A DNA stretch of 64,000 nt from Flavobacteriales bacterium (lineage in GTDB: Bacteria; Bacteroidota; Bacteroidia; Flavobacteriales_D; Sanyastnellaceae), in assembly GCA_019694805.1 (NCBI GenBank), contig JAIBBG010000005.1, positions 1 through 64,000 of the forward strand, read 5' to 3'. The notes under the pieces are model-generated. The model had not been told where the DNA came from. It saw nothing but the letters and a program-made list of their open reading frames with translations, and ran no database searches. This document shows, in pieces, positions 36,447 to 45,784 of this stretch; the first letter of the stretch is position 1, and every line of letters begins with the position of its first letter. The position numbers were made by a program, and so were the translations under genes.

Positions 36447-38819
36447 ATGAAAACCAAATTTTTACGTTCTACAGCATTCGGATTATTATTTATCCTTCAG
36501 TTATTTGTTTTGACCACTGATACCAAGGCGCAATGTGCCGATGGTATGTCACAACTTGAATTGGAATTTACCTGCAACAGTTCAGATTGTGCCTACAGCT
36601 ATTATGTCTATTCTGTCGATTTCTCGGAAATGTACGGTAGCAACAGCTTTATGAATAACCCTACAGCTACTGACCAAATTTGCATTCCCAGCGACCAGTG
36701 TTTGTTGATCTATCTATACTACGACGGATTCGATTCTGCACCAACCATCACTTACAGCGCTAGTATTGATGGTGTGCCGGCTTCAAGCGGAGAAATGGTA
36801 GGTTGGTATACGCAGTTTTATGCAAATTGTCCAGCTGGTTCTATGTGCGGAGCTCCTATTACCCTGGAAACTGAAGGTACTTATACTGCTGATCTTGATG
36901 ATACTTGGTATGTTTTTGCGCCTTCAATTACCGGATTGTATCACATTTCAACTTGCAACGACAACACTTGCGACACCAAAATCTGGGTGTATGAAAATTG
37001 TCCGTTTGGAACAGCTCAGGAAGGTCCTCCTGGCACATATGCTTACAACGATAATGGCAATTGTGGTACCCAAGCGGATACTGATGTCATTTTTGAAGGC
37101 GGAAACACATATTATATCAGAATTGGTGATAACATGAACGCATGTGTTGTTCCGGTGACATTCACGTTGAGTTATGTGGGTCAAATACCGGGTTGTATGG
37201 ATCCTAATGCCTGCAACTACAATCCGCTGGCTCAAGTAGAGGCTCCATGTTTGTATTACCCTGATCCCAATTGCACTGGTCCAGATCTCATGATGAACGT
37301 GGATGTGCTATTATCTTCTATGACCATGATGAATGTCCAGGCCATGAACTGTGACGTCGTTGAAGGCATGGTGACTGGTGATGGCATGAGAGATGTTATC
37401 ACTTTTAGTGTAAGAATTGACAATATCGGCACTGCCGATTATTATATTGGAGATCCAACCAATAACCCTGAAATGTTCGAATTGGTCAATTGTCATGGCC
37501 ATACCCACTACGCTGGATATGGAGATTATCGGTTGATGGACATGCAAGGTAATATCATTCCAGCCGGTCACAAAAATGGATTCTGTGTCATGGACCTATG
37601 TGGATTCGGTCAATACAATTGTGGGCAAATGGGAATTTCAGCCGGTTGTTATGATGAATATGGCGCAGGAACAAGCGGTCAATGGTTCGACATTACCGAT
37701 GTTCCAGATGGCACTTATCGCGGACTCGTAACCGTGAATCCTCTGGAACTGCCTGACGCTCTCGGCCGACATGAAATGGATTATGAAAACAACACTTATG
37801 TGTTCTGCCTCGAGATTTACACCAACAATCAAGGATCACGTGCTTTCCAACTTTCAGAAAATTGCCCGCCATTTGTTGATTGCGCTGGAGTTGAAGGAGG
37901 AACTGCGACTCCAGATTGTGAAGGGGTATGCAATGGCCCATCTGTATGGGGAGATATCGTTAGCGACAACGACCTCAATCAAACAGATCTCGATCAGTAC
38001 ATCGATATTCTTTCTCAGGAAGAAATTATCGTCACAACGTGTAATGACTTGAGCGCAAATGGTTCATTGACAATTTATGACCTTTCATTGGCCAATAGCT
38101 GTATCGGTGCAAGTGAAACAAGCGCTTCATCTCAATGCTATTTTCCTCACAATGTCATCAGCACAATGGGGTCTGCAGGTCTCGCCATCAGCGATGTCAA
38201 CTTTGAAGAAGGTTATATCGATGTCGAAATCAAATCACAAATGCACGCCGTAGTTGCTTACCAATTCAATATTGGTGGCGTTATCATCAGCAGTGTAGAA
38301 AGCTTAGCCGATGGAACTTCTTTTCCATGCTCAACAGGATTCAACCCATTCACCAATGATGTTTTTGGACTTGGTGAATACGAAACAGAAATTTCGCCGA
38401 ATATCAATCCCCAGGCATTGATCAGAATTTATTATAGTCAAATTACCAGCAATACTATTTGTATCAATGGTATCATAGACATCGTGAATGATCAAAGATC
38501 AAGATTATCAAATTACGTATATGGTAATTGTTTTGATGCCACAGCTTTCAGCACAAATGAAATATATCATGCAGGTAACATCCTGGTTCGACCAAACCCT
38601 GCTCAAGATCAAATCACATTTAGCCTCACTCAATTTGTAGAAACACCGCGATCACTCATCATCAGGGATCACATTGGAAAGATCGTTCAGGTGATTTCTT
38701 TGCAAAACAACAATCATGTAATAACTCATGACATATCATCGCTACCTTCTGGTTTGTACACCATTGAGAGCGAAGGAAATGATTCAATCAAAGTGGTTAC
38801 TCGATTCACCAAGCTTTAA
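36447..38819 (+). CDS. T9SS-secreted lysyl oxidase-domain protein
   Basis: A 790-residue secreted protein starting MKTKFLRSTAFG. N-terminal cysteine-rich region (to about 275) ends in GCMDPNACNYNP. Residues about 279-457 match a lysyl oxidase: copper-site HGHTH (H350, H352, H354), GHKNGFC with K376, and GCYDEYGAG with Y405. K376 and Y405 correspond by alignment to the LTQ-forming Lys and Tyr (human K320 and Y355, from memory). QWFDITDVPDGTY follows as in animal LOX. A dockerin-like part, a cohesin-like part and a type A sorting domain (VRPNPAQDQITF) end it. It likely oxidises amines on surface or extracellular protein, which is inference. Confidence 0.85.
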   Translation: MKTKFLRSTAFGLLFILQLFVLTTDTKAQCADGMSQLELEFTCNSSDCAYSYYVYSVDFSEMYGSNSFMNNPTATDQICIPSDQCLLIYLYYDGFDSAPTITYSASIDGVPASSGEMVGWYTQFYANCPAGSMCGAPITLETEGTYTADLDDTWYVFAPSITGLYHISTCNDNTCDTKIWVYENCPFGTAQEGPPGTYAYNDNGNCGTQADTDVIFEGGNTYYIRIGDNMNACVVPVTFTLSYVGQIPGCMDPNACNYNPLAQVEAPCLYYPDPNCTGPDLMMNVDVLLSSMTMMNVQAMNCDVVEGMVTGDGMRDVITFSVRIDNIGTADYYIGDPTNNPEMFELVNCHGHTHYAGYGDYRLMDMQGNIIPAGHKNGFCVMDLCGFGQYNCGQMGISAGCYDEYGAGTSGQWFDITDVPDGTYRGLVTVNPLELPDALGRHEMDYENNTYVFCLEIYTNNQGSRAFQLSENCPPFVDCAGVEGGTATPDCEGVCNGPSVWGDIVSDNDLNQTDLDQYIDILSQEEIIVTTCNDLSANGSLTIYDLSLANSCIGASETSASSQCYFPHNVISTMGSAGLAISDVNFEEGYIDVEIKSQMHAVVAYQFNIGGVIISSVESLADGTSFPCSTGFNPFTNDVFGLGEYETEISPNINPQALIRIYYSQITSNTICINGIIDIVNDQRSRLSNYVYGNCFDATAFSTNEIYHAGNILVRPNPAQDQITFSLTQFVETPRSLIIRDHIGKIVQVISLQNNNHVITHDISSLPSGLYTIESEGNDSIKVVTRFTKL

Positions 38820-38840
38820 TTCATCATATACATATAAGAC

Positions 38841-38870
38841 AAACCCCGGTTTTCCGGGGTTTTGTTTTTT
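38841..38870 (+). terminator. Terminator after the lysyl oxidase gene
   Basis: AAACCCCGG, TTTT, CCGGGGTTT, a 9-bp perfect stem, then TTTGTTTTTT. It starts 22 bases after the stop. Confidence 0.9.
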
Positions 38871-38916
38871 ACGATATTCGTCGGGAAATTGACGATCCGC
38901 TGTCATCAAACGTGAT

Positions 38917-40422
38917 ATGAATATTTTGGAGGTTATCACCAACAGGTTGACCCAAAAACCGATTTTCCTTATTGGATTATTGACCCTCACCAATTTACTG
39001 GTGAAAGGTTTTTTCCTGGGCGAAAATTCACTTGGAGGTGATGAGCCTTTTAGTGTCTACCACGCACAAATGGACGTGCTTGATATCACCCGGATTCTCA
39101 CAAAGGGAAACAATCCGCCTTTGTATGAAATCATCCTTCATGGTTGGATTAAATTGTTTGGCATCTCAGAATGGTCAGTTCGGGTACCTTCATTGTTATT
39201 TAGTTGTGTTACCCTTATTTTCATCTATTTGATTGCATCCAAATGGATGAATCAAAATATCGCATTTTTTGCAGCATGTCTTTTCATTTTTTCCAACTAT
39301 CATATTTCATTCGCGCATGAAGCAAGAACCTACGCCTTATTGGGCATGCTTACTGCCATGTCGGTCTATTATTATATGCTGATATTTTTAGCTTCAACGG
39401 ATAAAATAGAAAGTTTCAGATCAGCAATCAGTTGGAAATTGCTCATATTCATTCTCGTGAATACAACGTTGATTTATGCTCATTACTTTGGATTTTTTGT
39501 TCTGATGGCCGAGTGTATCTTCTTCTTGTTTTATTCGCCAGCCAGACGAGTAGGAGTAAGCAAAGCATTGATTGTTGTTGTTTCCATGATGCTCTTGTAT
39601 TCGCCCATCATAAGCATACTTTGGGGAAGATTTACTAAATCTGCTACCAAGGGAACATGGATCAAACCACCTGATGGGCTTGAGAGTCTTTACAACATGA
39701 TCTGGGCTTTTTGCAATGCTCCAATAGTGGCCGTTGCTGCATTGTTGATGGTGGTTATGCTGATCGCAGCAAAACTTACAGGTTACTCCAGATCGACGCT
39801 AAGCCCAGGGGAAAAATTTATCACGTTCGCCTTTGCTTTCATTTTTCTTTTCATGTTCAGTATTTCATTTAAGGTCCCCATGTTCATCGATCGCTACCTG
39901 ATGCCGGCTGCCATCTTGTTTTGTCTTTTCCTTCCGATGGCCATTTTCCGCATATTCAACCAATCGACTCCAGGTCGATATGTCTCTTCCATATTGTTGG
40001 CCTTGTTCATTTTCACAAGTAAACCGAATGTGACAAACAAAAGAGAAGTAAGAGAGTTAGTCAAAACTGTACAATCCATGCAGAGCGACAACAGTGTGGT
40101 ATTGATTTGTCCGCACGACTTTATCCTCAATTATGTTTATTACGCACATCGAGAAGCATTTATGAATTGGAATGCCCATTCGATTTACAAGAATATGGAT
40201 GATGCTCTTCGTCAAAAGAACATATTCGGCATCAACCATATTTCCGAATTCCAACCAGAAAATAACGAACACATCATCTATGTAGATGCTGCTGCAAGTT
40301 TCACCCATCCAGAAAATCAAATCACGGAAACCTTAATCCAAACGCATCGCATAGAACAGCAGACAACCATTCCTGATATTTTCAACGTCATTTCGTATAG
40401 GAGTCTTTCAGTCACACCATAA
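38917..40422 (+). CDS. GT39-like glycosyltransferase (PMT/ArnT fold)
   Basis: A 501-residue polytopic membrane protein with about eleven hydrophobic segments. The first extracytoplasmic loop holds LGGDEPFSVYHAQ, the acidic pair typical of the catalytic site in protein O-mannosyltransferase and ArnT-type enzymes. NNPPLYEIILHGWIKLFG follows. Such enzymes transfer sugar from a lipid carrier to protein or lipid. Its position next to secreted T9SS proteins hints at glycosylation of surface proteins, which is inference. Confidence 0.8.
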   Translation: MNILEVITNRLTQKPIFLIGLLTLTNLLVKGFFLGENSLGGDEPFSVYHAQMDVLDITRILTKGNNPPLYEIILHGWIKLFGISEWSVRVPSLLFSCVTLIFIYLIASKWMNQNIAFFAACLFIFSNYHISFAHEARTYALLGMLTAMSVYYYMLIFLASTDKIESFRSAISWKLLIFILVNTTLIYAHYFGFFVLMAECIFFLFYSPARRVGVSKALIVVVSMMLLYSPIISILWGRFTKSATKGTWIKPPDGLESLYNMIWAFCNAPIVAVAALLMVVMLIAAKLTGYSRSTLSPGEKFITFAFAFIFLFMFSISFKVPMFIDRYLMPAAILFCLFLPMAIFRIFNQSTPGRYVSSILLALFIFTSKPNVTNKREVRELVKTVQSMQSDNSVVLICPHDFILNYVYYAHREAFMNWNAHSIYKNMDDALRQKNIFGINHISEFQPENNEHIIYVDAAASFTHPENQITETLIQTHRIEQQTTIPDIFNVISYRSLSVTP

Positions 40423-40456
40423 CATGGCATGGCCAAGCTCAAACCTTGAAGAGTAG

Positions 40457-40930
40457 ATGAAACCAAGATTCTCACATTTGAAAATAGACAGAACTGATTC
40501 CTCAAACACGGATTTTCAGCAACTGGTTGTACACCTGGATCAAGATCTTCGGATCAGAGATGGTGAAGATCATGCATTTTTTGCTCAATTCAATAAAATC
40601 GACCAAATCAAACATGTTCTGGTTGCGTATGTCGATGATGTAGCCGTAGGATGTGGAGCCATAAAACACTATGGTGACTCCATCGTGGAGATCAAAAGAA
40701 TGTTCGTTCTACCCGAATACCGAAAGCAAGGGATTGCATCAAGCATACTCTTTCAACTTGAACAATGGGCTTATGAACTTGGATATAAAAAGTGCATACT
40801 GGAAACTGGTAAAAAACAACCGGAAGCCATCGCTTTATACCAAAACTGCCATTACCAAATGATACCCAATTTCGGTCAATACATCGGGGTGGAGAATAGT
40901 GTGTGCTTCGAAAAATCACTAGATGACTGA
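40457..40930 (+). CDS. GNAT family N-acetyltransferase
   Basis: A 157-residue acetyl-CoA-dependent transferase. The acetyl-CoA pyrophosphate loop is in FVLPEYRKQGIASSIL (R/Q-x-x-G-x-A), and the ILETGKKQPEAIALYQNCHY end is typical. The start is MKPRFSHLKID. It lies 34 bp after the GT39-like gene and is probably co-transcribed. The substrate is unknown. Confidence 0.85.
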   Translation: MKPRFSHLKIDRTDSSNTDFQQLVVHLDQDLRIRDGEDHAFFAQFNKIDQIKHVLVAYVDDVAVGCGAIKHYGDSIVEIKRMFVLPEYRKQGIASSILFQLEQWAYELGYKKCILETGKKQPEAIALYQNCHYQMIPNFGQYIGVENSVCFEKSLDD

Positions 40931-40987
40931 TCAAACCATTTCATGCTCATGAATACTGCATGAATTGGGTTTAACCATATCCTTCAA

Positions 40988-41012
40988 ACAAAAATCCCGC
41001 TCATGGAGCGGG
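40988..41012 (-). terminator. Terminator CCCGCTC/GAGCGGG
   Basis: A 7-bp perfect stem with ATG loop; read on the minus strand it ends with a T-rich run. It follows the stop of the exported protein gene at 41063 and may also slow plus-strand transcription from the acetyltransferase. Confidence 0.75.
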
Positions 41013-41062
41013 CTTTAACTCCGATCAACCTGTCGGAATAGCATGGGATGGCTCAAAAAATC

Positions 41063-41608
41063 CTATTTGCCTTGAGCCATATAATACGGCTGAGCCAATT
41101 CATAGAATTTCTCCTTGGCCTTTTCTGTATACTCGATGTCCCATACCATTTCTCCATCTTGATAAGTACACTTAGCAAAAGGTTCCTTACAAAGACTTAA
41201 GAGACTATCGTCGTCCACTTTCTTAAAAAGTGACACATCGGTGAGACACTTCATGGCAGCATCGGTACCGTGGAATTTTACATCGGAACAATCAATTTCG
41301 AAGGTCTTACAGAAGTATCCATCTTTTTCAAATGTGACGCTGTACTTGGAACCGGCATCGAGTAATAGAGCGTAGAAACCAGTCTCTCGTGCACTGACCG
41401 TATTGATCAGGTCACCGCCTTTGTAAACAAAGACCTTAACATTTTTCAGTTTTTCCGGCGCTTTTTGGCGTTTACTCTTTTTTACATCGCCTGTGGGATC
41501 CACAAATACACCTTCTTCAATGTAGCCATAGAATAAAACCTGTGGGGTTTGTGCTGAAAGACATAAACCAATAAATAAAAATAGGGTGAACGTAATTACC
41601 TTTTTCAT
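41063..41608 (-). CDS. Exported protein with carboxypeptidase-regulatory-like beta domain
   Basis: A 181-residue protein. The start is MKKVITFTLFLF (41608), a signal peptide cleaved after CLSAQ; the frame extends eleven codons further up without support. A beta-sandwich of the carboxypeptidase-regulatory type is suggested by KLKNVKVFVYKGGDLINTVS and GFYALLLDAGSKYSVTFEKDGY. Two or more cysteines in the second half (CSD, MKCLTD, LCKE, KCTY) may pair. Function unknown; a separate strong terminator follows. Confidence 0.7.
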   Translation of the reverse strand: MKKVITFTLFLFIGLCLSAQTPQVLFYGYIEEGVFVDPTGDVKKSKRQKAPEKLKNVKVFVYKGGDLINTVSARETGFYALLLDAGSKYSVTFEKDGYFCKTFEIDCSDVKFHGTDAAMKCLTDVSLFKKVDDDSLLSLCKEPFAKCTYQDGEMVWDIEYTEKAKEKFYELAQPYYMAQGK

Positions 41609-41797
41609 GGAGGTATAGTTTGTTGCAGGTAGTTTTAACACGTAAACTCATAAAAAGGTTACACCCAGATTAATGATTTATTAATGGAGTAGTTAAAATC
41701 AACAAGTTATTCACAATCCAGAAGAAAGCGTGAAGACGCTGAAAAACAATAAAATAGATTAGATTTTAAGAAATGAAAGGAGGAATTCCCAGAACCA

Positions 41798-42820
41798 CTA
41801 TTCGTGTTCCCTGACTTTGAGTTTTTCGCGGGTATCAGCACCTTCTGTGCCTAAAGAATCAGCATCTGGGCCTTCATCTCGCAAAACGAATTTGGACAAA
41901 TCAGGCTGACCTGCATCAACCCAAGCGGTGTACCAATAGCTTCCCACAGAAACAACGGCTTTTCTCATCCTTCTCTCTACCTGACCATCCAGCATATTGT
42001 TATAAGCATCTGAGTATGCAGAGGAATACACTGTAACGTTCATTTGACCGCGCGATTCAAAACTGTATTTCTGATCTTCACTGTAAACTGAATTGAGATC
42101 ACGCTCAAAACCCAATACACTATCCACCGCGGCAAAACTTTCCTCAACACGATCCCAGATATAATTCAATGGAGCCTTGATGTATTGTGATTTACCCACG
42201 AAAAAATCATAGTCCTCCGAATAGAGTTCCGGTAATCTGCTTTCCCAGAAACCGTGAATTCCGCGCTGTCCTGTTTGTTGACCATTATAATTACTGGTCG
42301 TATGCAGAGGCACATGAGCATCACCGATATAGTGACCAAGCTCAGCAGATAATCTCAAAATCCGATTGATGTCTTCATTTTTGAATGCATTGGTCAATTT
42401 CATGGTGACATTATAGACATTCCAAGGAACAATGCCATGTTCACGCAATGAATCCTCGCTGAATTTTGCAACAGCATCGGTCCATCTCCTCGGAACGTTA
42501 TCAAATGGATTGGGAGACTCCTTCGTGATATAGTGGTCCATATCGATGTAGTGACATTCGGCTTCTCCTTTGACTGCATTACGTCTTTTGTCAGGATCCA
42601 CTGAATGTTCAATGAGATAGTTGATGTTCTCCTTATAAAAACCGAACATCTCCTTCGGTAAAGTGTAAACAGCCAGCTCATTGATTTTTTTATGTCCAAA
42701 AAATCCCCATGTGCCGGCGGATTCACCACAGCGGTGAGGTTTGCCGGTAAATGACGCAGTCACGATCAACACCACAATCAGAGAAGTAAACAATATGAAT
42801 ATTCTGCGGATGGAAATCAT
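41798..42820 (-). CDS. S1/P1-nuclease / zinc phospholipase C-like protein
   Basis: A 340-residue exported protein. The signal segment RRIFILFTSLIVVLIV precedes a Zn-binding helical fold: WGFFGHKKINELAVY, ECHYIDMDHY, LGHYIGDAHVPLHTTSNYNG and HGFWESRLPELY. This follows the metal-ligand pattern of S1/P1 nucleases and phospholipase C. A polar tail (from about 320) is unusual. The ATG overlaps the ComB-like gene's TGA (ATGA at 42817-42820). It could hydrolyse nucleic acid or phospholipid; the sequence does not decide. Confidence 0.82.
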   Translation of the reverse strand: MISIRRIFILFTSLIVVLIVTASFTGKPHRCGESAGTWGFFGHKKINELAVYTLPKEMFGFYKENINYLIEHSVDPDKRRNAVKGEAECHYIDMDHYITKESPNPFDNVPRRWTDAVAKFSEDSLREHGIVPWNVYNVTMKLTNAFKNEDINRILRLSAELGHYIGDAHVPLHTTSNYNGQQTGQRGIHGFWESRLPELYSEDYDFFVGKSQYIKAPLNYIWDRVEESFAAVDSVLGFERDLNSVYSEDQKYSFESRGQMNVTVYSSAYSDAYNNMLDGQVERRMRKAVVSVGSYWYTAWVDAGQPDLSKFVLRDEGPDADSLGTEGADTREKLKVREHE

Positions 42821-43602
42821 GACTTGGAATTCATTGAACCATTTTGGGCGTATTTCTGATCCATCACATCGTTTTCGAGTTTGATCAAAGCACCATCACG
42901 AAGAATTGGAATGCAGGGCACCGTATTTAATGTGAGGCAATACTTCACATCTTTCTGAATATTCAATTTGATCAATCTTCTGCGGTGCGAAGAAGACCTT
43001 AAGAAACTCCATAAATGTTCACGCGCGGATCGGTAAATAAATTTTGCGGCTACAGTGCTGTCTTCGTTACTCCGGAACTTGCGTGTTTCTAAAAGAATAT
43101 CAGCTATAGCACCACCACAAATGGTATCTTCCAGATTTACCTTATCCTTCCAGCCGGAAGCAAGGATCAAAGTGTTTTTATGTTGTGAAATCAAAAACTC
43201 ACACAAGAGGTCGAGATTATTGAGACAACCAATCACCACCAATTCCTTATCCTTGGCCATTTGTATGGCTTTGGTGCCATTGGTGGTTGTCAGAACAACA
43301 GATTTACCCTTCATTTTGGGATCCATATATGCATAGGGTGAATTCCCAAAATCGAATCCTTCCACTACTTGTCCGTCGCGTTCAGCGCCTGCAATAAATC
43401 CTTTGGATTGATAATCTCTTGCTTCTTCAACGGTAGCAACCGGAATGATTTTATCAACGCCATAGTGCAAGGCAGTGGTAATGGCACTTGTAGCCCTGAG
43501 CACATCAATCACCACAACAATGTCAAAACCTTCCTGGTACAGTTCATACTGGCCTGGGGTATAACATACCTCAACGAGTTTTCTGTCGGAAGGGTTAAGC
43601 AT
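42817..43602 (-). CDS. 2-phosphosulfolactate phosphatase-like protein (ComB family)
   Basis: A 261-residue protein. I start it at MLNPSDRKLVEV (43602), with a TAGTTTCG box at 43629-43636; the ORF extends 13 codons further. ComB-type signatures are VVVIDVLRATSAI, GNSPYAY, LTTTNGTKAI and EDTICGGAIADIL. In methanogens the family dephosphorylates phosphosulfolactate for coenzyme M; in bacteria it may produce sulfolactate. The coupled S1/P1-like gene shares its transcript. Role here is inferred. Confidence 0.82.
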   Translation of the reverse strand: MLNPSDRKLVEVCYTPGQYELYQEGFDIVVVIDVLRATSAITTALHYGVDKIIPVATVEEARDYQSKGFIAGAERDGQVVEGFDFGNSPYAYMDPKMKGKSVVLTTTNGTKAIQMAKDKELVVIGCLNNLDLLCEFLISQHKNTLILASGWKDKVNLEDTICGGAIADILLETRKFRSNEDSTVAAKFIYRSAREHLWSFLRSSSHRRRLIKLNIQKDVKYCLTLNTVPCIPILRDGALIKLENDVMDQKYAQNGSMNSKS

Positions 43603-43628
43603 GATCTCTATGGTTATCTGTGCATTGC

Positions 43629-43636
43629 CGAAACTA
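43629..43636 (-). promoter_or_regulatory. -7 box variant TAGTTTCG for comB-like gene
   Basis: Minus-strand TAGTTTCG, 26 bases before the ATG at 43602. Confidence 0.4.
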
Positions 43637-43704
43637 TGCAATAGCCATTCAGCTGCGGCAAGAACCGCGGCAAAATAATAAGGAAACGGTGAGTTTCACC
43701 AGTC

Positions 43705-44463
43705 CTACTTTGACTTAAACTTATTGATAGCTGCTCTTGTGAAATCAGAGAGCACAAGTCGGCCGCTGATACCAGCTCTTTCGACCAATAGGGTATCCCA
43801 ATCCTCTGTGCCGCGCCAGAATATTTTTTTCAACTCGCTCATTGCCTCAGGATTTGAAGCTGCCAGTTTCAATGCGAGTTTTTCAATGGCCGAATCCATA
43901 TCAGCTTCGTTTTCGAAAACATGGTTGTAAAGTCCCTTTTCTTTTGCCCAGGCAGCACTATGCCATTCTGTGGCGTCAATGGCCATTTGTGACATGGCAG
44001 AAAGACCTACTTTGCGCTCAACGGCAGGGCCAACCACGAAAGGACCAATGCCCACGGCTAACTCACTCAATTTGACAGAAGCCGCAGCGGTAGCAAAACA
44101 GAAGTCAACTGAACTTGCCAATCCAACACCTCCACCCACAGCTTTTTGATGAACACGACCAATGATGAGTTTATCACTTTTCCGCATTGCATTGATCACA
44201 TGTGCAAAACCACTGAAGAATTTCAAACCAGTTTCGATATCCTGAATTGAAATCAATTCATCAAAACTGGCACCCGCGCAAAATGCTTTTTCACCTTCAC
44301 TTCGAAGGATGATCACTTTTGTAGATACATCATGACTTACGCGGGTAATGGTATCTCCCAATTCACGCAACAATTGGCCGGGCAATGAATTGCTCTGGGG
44401 ATGAAAAAAAGAAACGGTACAAATACCGTCTCTTGTTGAGGTCGTTACTTTACCGTTTTCCAA
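43705..44463 (-). CDS. Enoyl-CoA hydratase/isomerase family protein
   Basis: A 252-residue crotonase-fold protein. The longest open frame overlaps citrate synthase, and no ATG exists before the fold begins. The probable start is the TTG at 44463 giving LENGKVTTSTRDGICTVSF. The oxyanion-hole region has FCAGASFDEL and GGGVGLASSVDFC. The second catalytic glutamate of classical hydratases aligns near AVGIGPFVVG and is not evident, so activity may be other than hydration. It follows gltA by 31 bp on the same strand and is probably co-transcribed, though a TATATTCG box lies at 44470-44477. Confidence 0.8.
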   Translation of the reverse strand: MENGKVTTSTRDGICTVSFFHPQSNSLPGQLLRELGDTITRVSHDVSTKVIILRSEGEKAFCAGASFDELISIQDIETGLKFFSGFAHVINAMRKSDKLIIGRVHQKAVGGGVGLASSVDFCFATAAASVKLSELAVGIGPFVVGPAVERKVGLSAMSQMAIDATEWHSAAWAKEKGLYNHVFENEADMDSAIEKLALKLAASNPEAMSELKKIFWRGTEDWDTLLVERAGISGRLVLSDFTRAAINKFKSK

Positions 44464-44494
44464 AATATTCGAATATAAGATTCGTCGTTGTTGA

Positions 44495-45784
44495 TTATCC
44501 GCGCTTCGGCATCGGAATATAATCGCGGAGCTCAGCGCCAACATAAATTTGACGTGGTCTTCCGATAGGTTCTCCTTGCTCAACCATTTCTTTCCATTGA
44601 GCAATCCAACCTGGGAGTCGTCCAAGTGCAAACATTACCGTGAACATTTCAGTTGGAATACCAATCGCTCTGTAAATAATACCAGAGTAGAAATCCACAT
44701 TCGGATACAGTTTACGCTCGATGAAGTATTCGTCTTTCAATGCTACTTCTTCCAGTTTCTTGGCAATATCCAGAACCGGATCATGAATTCCGAGTTTATT
44801 CAATACATCATCACAAGCTTTTTTGATAATCTTAGCGCGTGGGTCGAAGTTCTTATAAACCCTGTGACCAAAGCCCATCAGCCTGAATGAGTCATTTTTG
44901 TCTTTTGCTTTTGCTACCCATTTTTCAGTATCGCCGCCATCAGCTTTGATACGCTCCAACATTTCAATCACAGCCTGGTTCGCACCACCGTGGAGTGGTC
45001 CCCAAAGTGCCGCAATACCTGCCGCGATAGAAGAGTAGAGGTTAGATTGTGATGAACCAACAATTCTCACTGTTGAAGTTGAACAGTTTTGCTCATGGTC
45101 TGCGTGCAGTATGAGGAGTTTGTTCAATGCATCATCAATGACTGGATCAGTTTCGTACTCTGCTGTTGGCAATGCAAACATCATATGCAGAAAGTTCTGC
45201 GTATAGGTATACGAATTTTTCGGATACATGATTGGATGACCTATGCTCACTTTGTAAGCCTGTGCAGCCAATGTCGCCATTTTGGCAATCAAACGGTGCA
45301 TGGTCAACTCGATGTCCTTAAATGGTCGATTTGGATTTTGAGCCTCCGGATAAAATGTCGACATGCTCGCAATCATCGAAGAGAGTACACCCATCGGATG
45401 CGCTCCGGTAGGATATGCTTCGTAGAAGCGTTTCATGTCTTCATGCACCAGGGTATGGTGCGAAATACTCTTTTGAAAATAATCCAGCTCACGCTGAGTT
45501 GGCAACTCACCATAAATAACCAAATAGGCAACTTCTAAGAATGAAGCATATTCAGAAAGTTGTTCAATGGGATAACCGCGATAACGGAGAATTCCGTTGT
45601 CACCATCCAAAAAAGTGATAGCACTTTTTGTGGCACCGGTATTTTTATATCCGGTATCAAGGGTGATATAACCAGTAGTTTCAAGCAATTTACTGATGTC
45701 AATTGCTTTTTCGTTTTCTGTTCCGACTACAACCGGAAACTCGTATTCTTTGCCTTCAAGAATGATTTTAGCGTTCTCGCTCAT
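44495..45784 (-). CDS. gltA: Citrate synthase (type I/II, hexameric type)
   Basis: A 429-residue TCA-cycle enzyme starting MSENAKIILEG (45784; the longer frame adds eight unsupported codons). Catalytic histidines lie in LHADHEQNCSTS, GPLHGGANQ and GFGHRVYKNFDPRA, and the catalytic aspartate near NVDFYSGII. The C-terminal RPRQIYVG motif is typical of the Gram-negative type. A near-consensus TATCTTGC lies at 45821-45828 on the minus strand, about 37 bases upstream. Upstream (45785-46010) there is nothing else. Confidence 0.95.
   Translation of the reverse strand: MSENAKIILEGKEYEFPVVVGTENEKAIDISKLLETTGYITLDTGYKNTGATKSAITFLDGDNGILRYRGYPIEQLSEYASFLEVAYLVIYGELPTQRELDYFQKSISHHTLVHEDMKRFYEAYPTGAHPMGVLSSMIASMSTFYPEAQNPNRPFKDIELTMHRLIAKMATLAAQAYKVSIGHPIMYPKNSYTYTQNFLHMMFALPTAEYETDPVIDDALNKLLILHADHEQNCSTSTVRIVGSSQSNLYSSIAAGIAALWGPLHGGANQAVIEMLERIKADGGDTEKWVAKAKDKNDSFRLMGFGHRVYKNFDPRAKIIKKACDDVLNKLGIHDPVLDIAKKLEEVALKDEYFIERKLYPNVDFYSGIIYRAIGIPTEMFTVMFALGRLPGWIAQWKEMVEQGEPIGRPRQIYVGAELRDYIPMPKRG

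Noticed and set aside
41707-41715. TTATTCACA, DnaA-box-like
   Set aside because: A single match in a noncoding gap, expected by chance in a window of this size.
41727-41740. AGCGT/ACGCT hairpin after the S1/P1-like gene
   Set aside because: The stem is short and the following T-run is interrupted; not enough to call.
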